Shown here: positions 63,428-64,000 of the stretch, piece by piece
How the letters are laid out: the number at the start of each line of letters is the position of its first letter
How positions within the stretch are numbered: the stretch's first letter is position 1
Source: Thalassia testudinum
Lineage: Eukaryota; Streptophyta; Magnoliopsida; Alismatales; Hydrocharitaceae
Direction of reading: 5' to 3'
DNA: 64,000 nucleotides
Assembly: GCA_037157565.1 (NCBI GenBank)
Contig: JAZHRO010000019.1
Coordinates: forward strand, 19,965,001 to 20,029,000
The notes under the pieces: model-generated
Databases searched by the model: none
The model's input: only the letters and a program-made list of their open reading frames with translations
Told to the model about the DNA's origin: nothing
Program-made: the position numbers and the translations under genes

Positions 63428-63900
63428 GCCAGCGCCCTCCGCAGACCCCCCGCGCGACCACGCACAACCGCCTGCAGAACCGCCAACAACCGACCTCTGC
63501 AGCTTCCACAGCACACGCCAGCGCCCTCCGCAGACCCTCCGCGCGCCCACGTACAACCGCCTGCAGAACTGCCAGCAACTGACCTCTGCAGCTTCCACCG
63601 CAGCCACACCTCCGCGCGCCAGCGCCCTCAGCAGACCCTCTGCGCGCCCACGCACAACCGCCTCCAGAACCGCCAGCAACCGACCTCTGCAGCTTCCACC
63701 GCAGCCACGCCTCCGCGCGCCAGCGCCCTCAGCAGACCCTCCGCGCGCCCACGCACAGCCATCTGCAAACCGCCAGCAACCGACCTCTGCAGCTTCCACC
63801 GCACACGCCAGCGCCCGCCTGCAGACCACCGCAGCCACGCCTCCGCGCGCCAGCGCCCTCCGCAGACCCTCCGCGCGCCCACGCACAACCGCCTGCAGCA
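63428..63900. repeat. GC-rich tandem repeat, five units of about 89-130 bp
   Basis: Units start GCCAGCGCCCTC at 63428, 63517, 63618, 63719 and 63849. Each contains GCAGACCCTCCGCGCGCCCA and, except the last, CGACCTCTGCAGCTTCCAC. A partial unit lies near 63807. Open in several frames on both strands (Arg/Gly/Ala-rich on minus); no evidence for coding. Confidence 0.9.
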
Positions 63901-64000
63901 CCTCCGCCGGAGCTCGTCCGGCCACCTCCGGCCGCCGCACGACTCGCCGTCACCACCAATTCGAAGCCCTTGATCCAAGGGACCTCCGCCGAGCTTCCCG

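Larger units (their letters stand above)
60082..64000 (+). mobile_element. Element J: 5' part of a tRNA-Asp-primed gypsy-type element, runs out of the window
   Basis: Starts TGATGAGTCC after CAGTG, within the gag of element I. The LTR ends CTCCGTCA at 61905, then a perfect primer site at 61909-61926. The following 2.1 kb has no recognisable gag; it is AT-rich to about 62760, then C-rich with a long palindrome and tandem repeats. The 3' half is outside the window, so whether J encodes proteins cannot be seen. Confidence 0.88.

Noticed and set aside
63428..63900. CRISPR-like spacing of repeats
   Set aside because: Units are continuous similar DNA without unique spacers, in a plant retrotransposon.
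63323..63940. 205-codon Arg/Gly/Ala-rich minus-strand ORF
   Set aside because: It is the translation of a tandem DNA repeat; other frames are equally open.

Overview
This window looks like nuclear DNA of a flowering plant. The evidence is the dense nesting of plant-type LTR retrotransposons (Athila-like and Tekay/Del-like Ty3/gypsy elements, Ty1/copia elements primed by initiator tRNA-Met, and pol-less elements primed by tRNA-Asp), a hAT-type DNA transposon, and remnants of two plant host genes. No rRNA, tRNA, CRISPR, operon or other bacterial structure is visible. The species cannot be named from this sequence.

Layout from left to right. 1-692: GC-rich, LTR-like remnant with a perfect hairpin. 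693-16505: decayed Athila-like gypsy pol (element G, + strand), split by two insertions: a 2.36 kb sequence with an exact 8-bp target duplication (2460-4820), and a complete 9.9 kb pol-less LTR retrotransposon (element A, 5351-15234, target duplication GTTAA) carrying one uninterrupted 624-codon ORF. 16583-20814: copia element F, which carries only gag. 20815-24280: pieces D and E of elements related to C, in opposite orientations. 24281-35850: element B, a diverged relative of A, whose LTR is split by complete element C (24698-31680, target duplication GTCAC). 36961-38115: fragment K of a Tekay/Del-type LTR. 38116-44310: AT-rich DNA with a C-rich low-complexity ORF, an E3 ubiquitin ligase zinc-ribbon remnant (about 40205-40640), a 91-bp tandem repeat and a >1 kb duplication. 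44311-45766: hAT-type element with 8-bp target duplication, sitting 29 bp upstream of the start codon of an acid phosphatase pseudogene (45796-47976). 48004-60081: Tekay/Del-like element I (- strand), with copia gag-only element H inside its LTR (48299-53862) and element J (60082 to beyond the window) inside its gag. J has a perfect tRNA-Asp primer site, a 44-bp near-perfect palindrome and a GC-rich tandem repeat.

Most of the window is therefore a record of retrotransposon insertions, and their order can be read from target-site duplications. Three patterns run across elements. (1) Arrays of GACGTC-centred palindromes occur upstream of the TATA box in LTRs of unrelated elements. (2) LTRs of the C/D family contain tRNA-like A/B-box modules. 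(3) Nearly all premature stops, in the elements and in the phosphatase gene, can be explained by single C-to-T changes (CAG, CAA or CGA to stop, or TGG to TGA), as expected from decay of methylated DNA.
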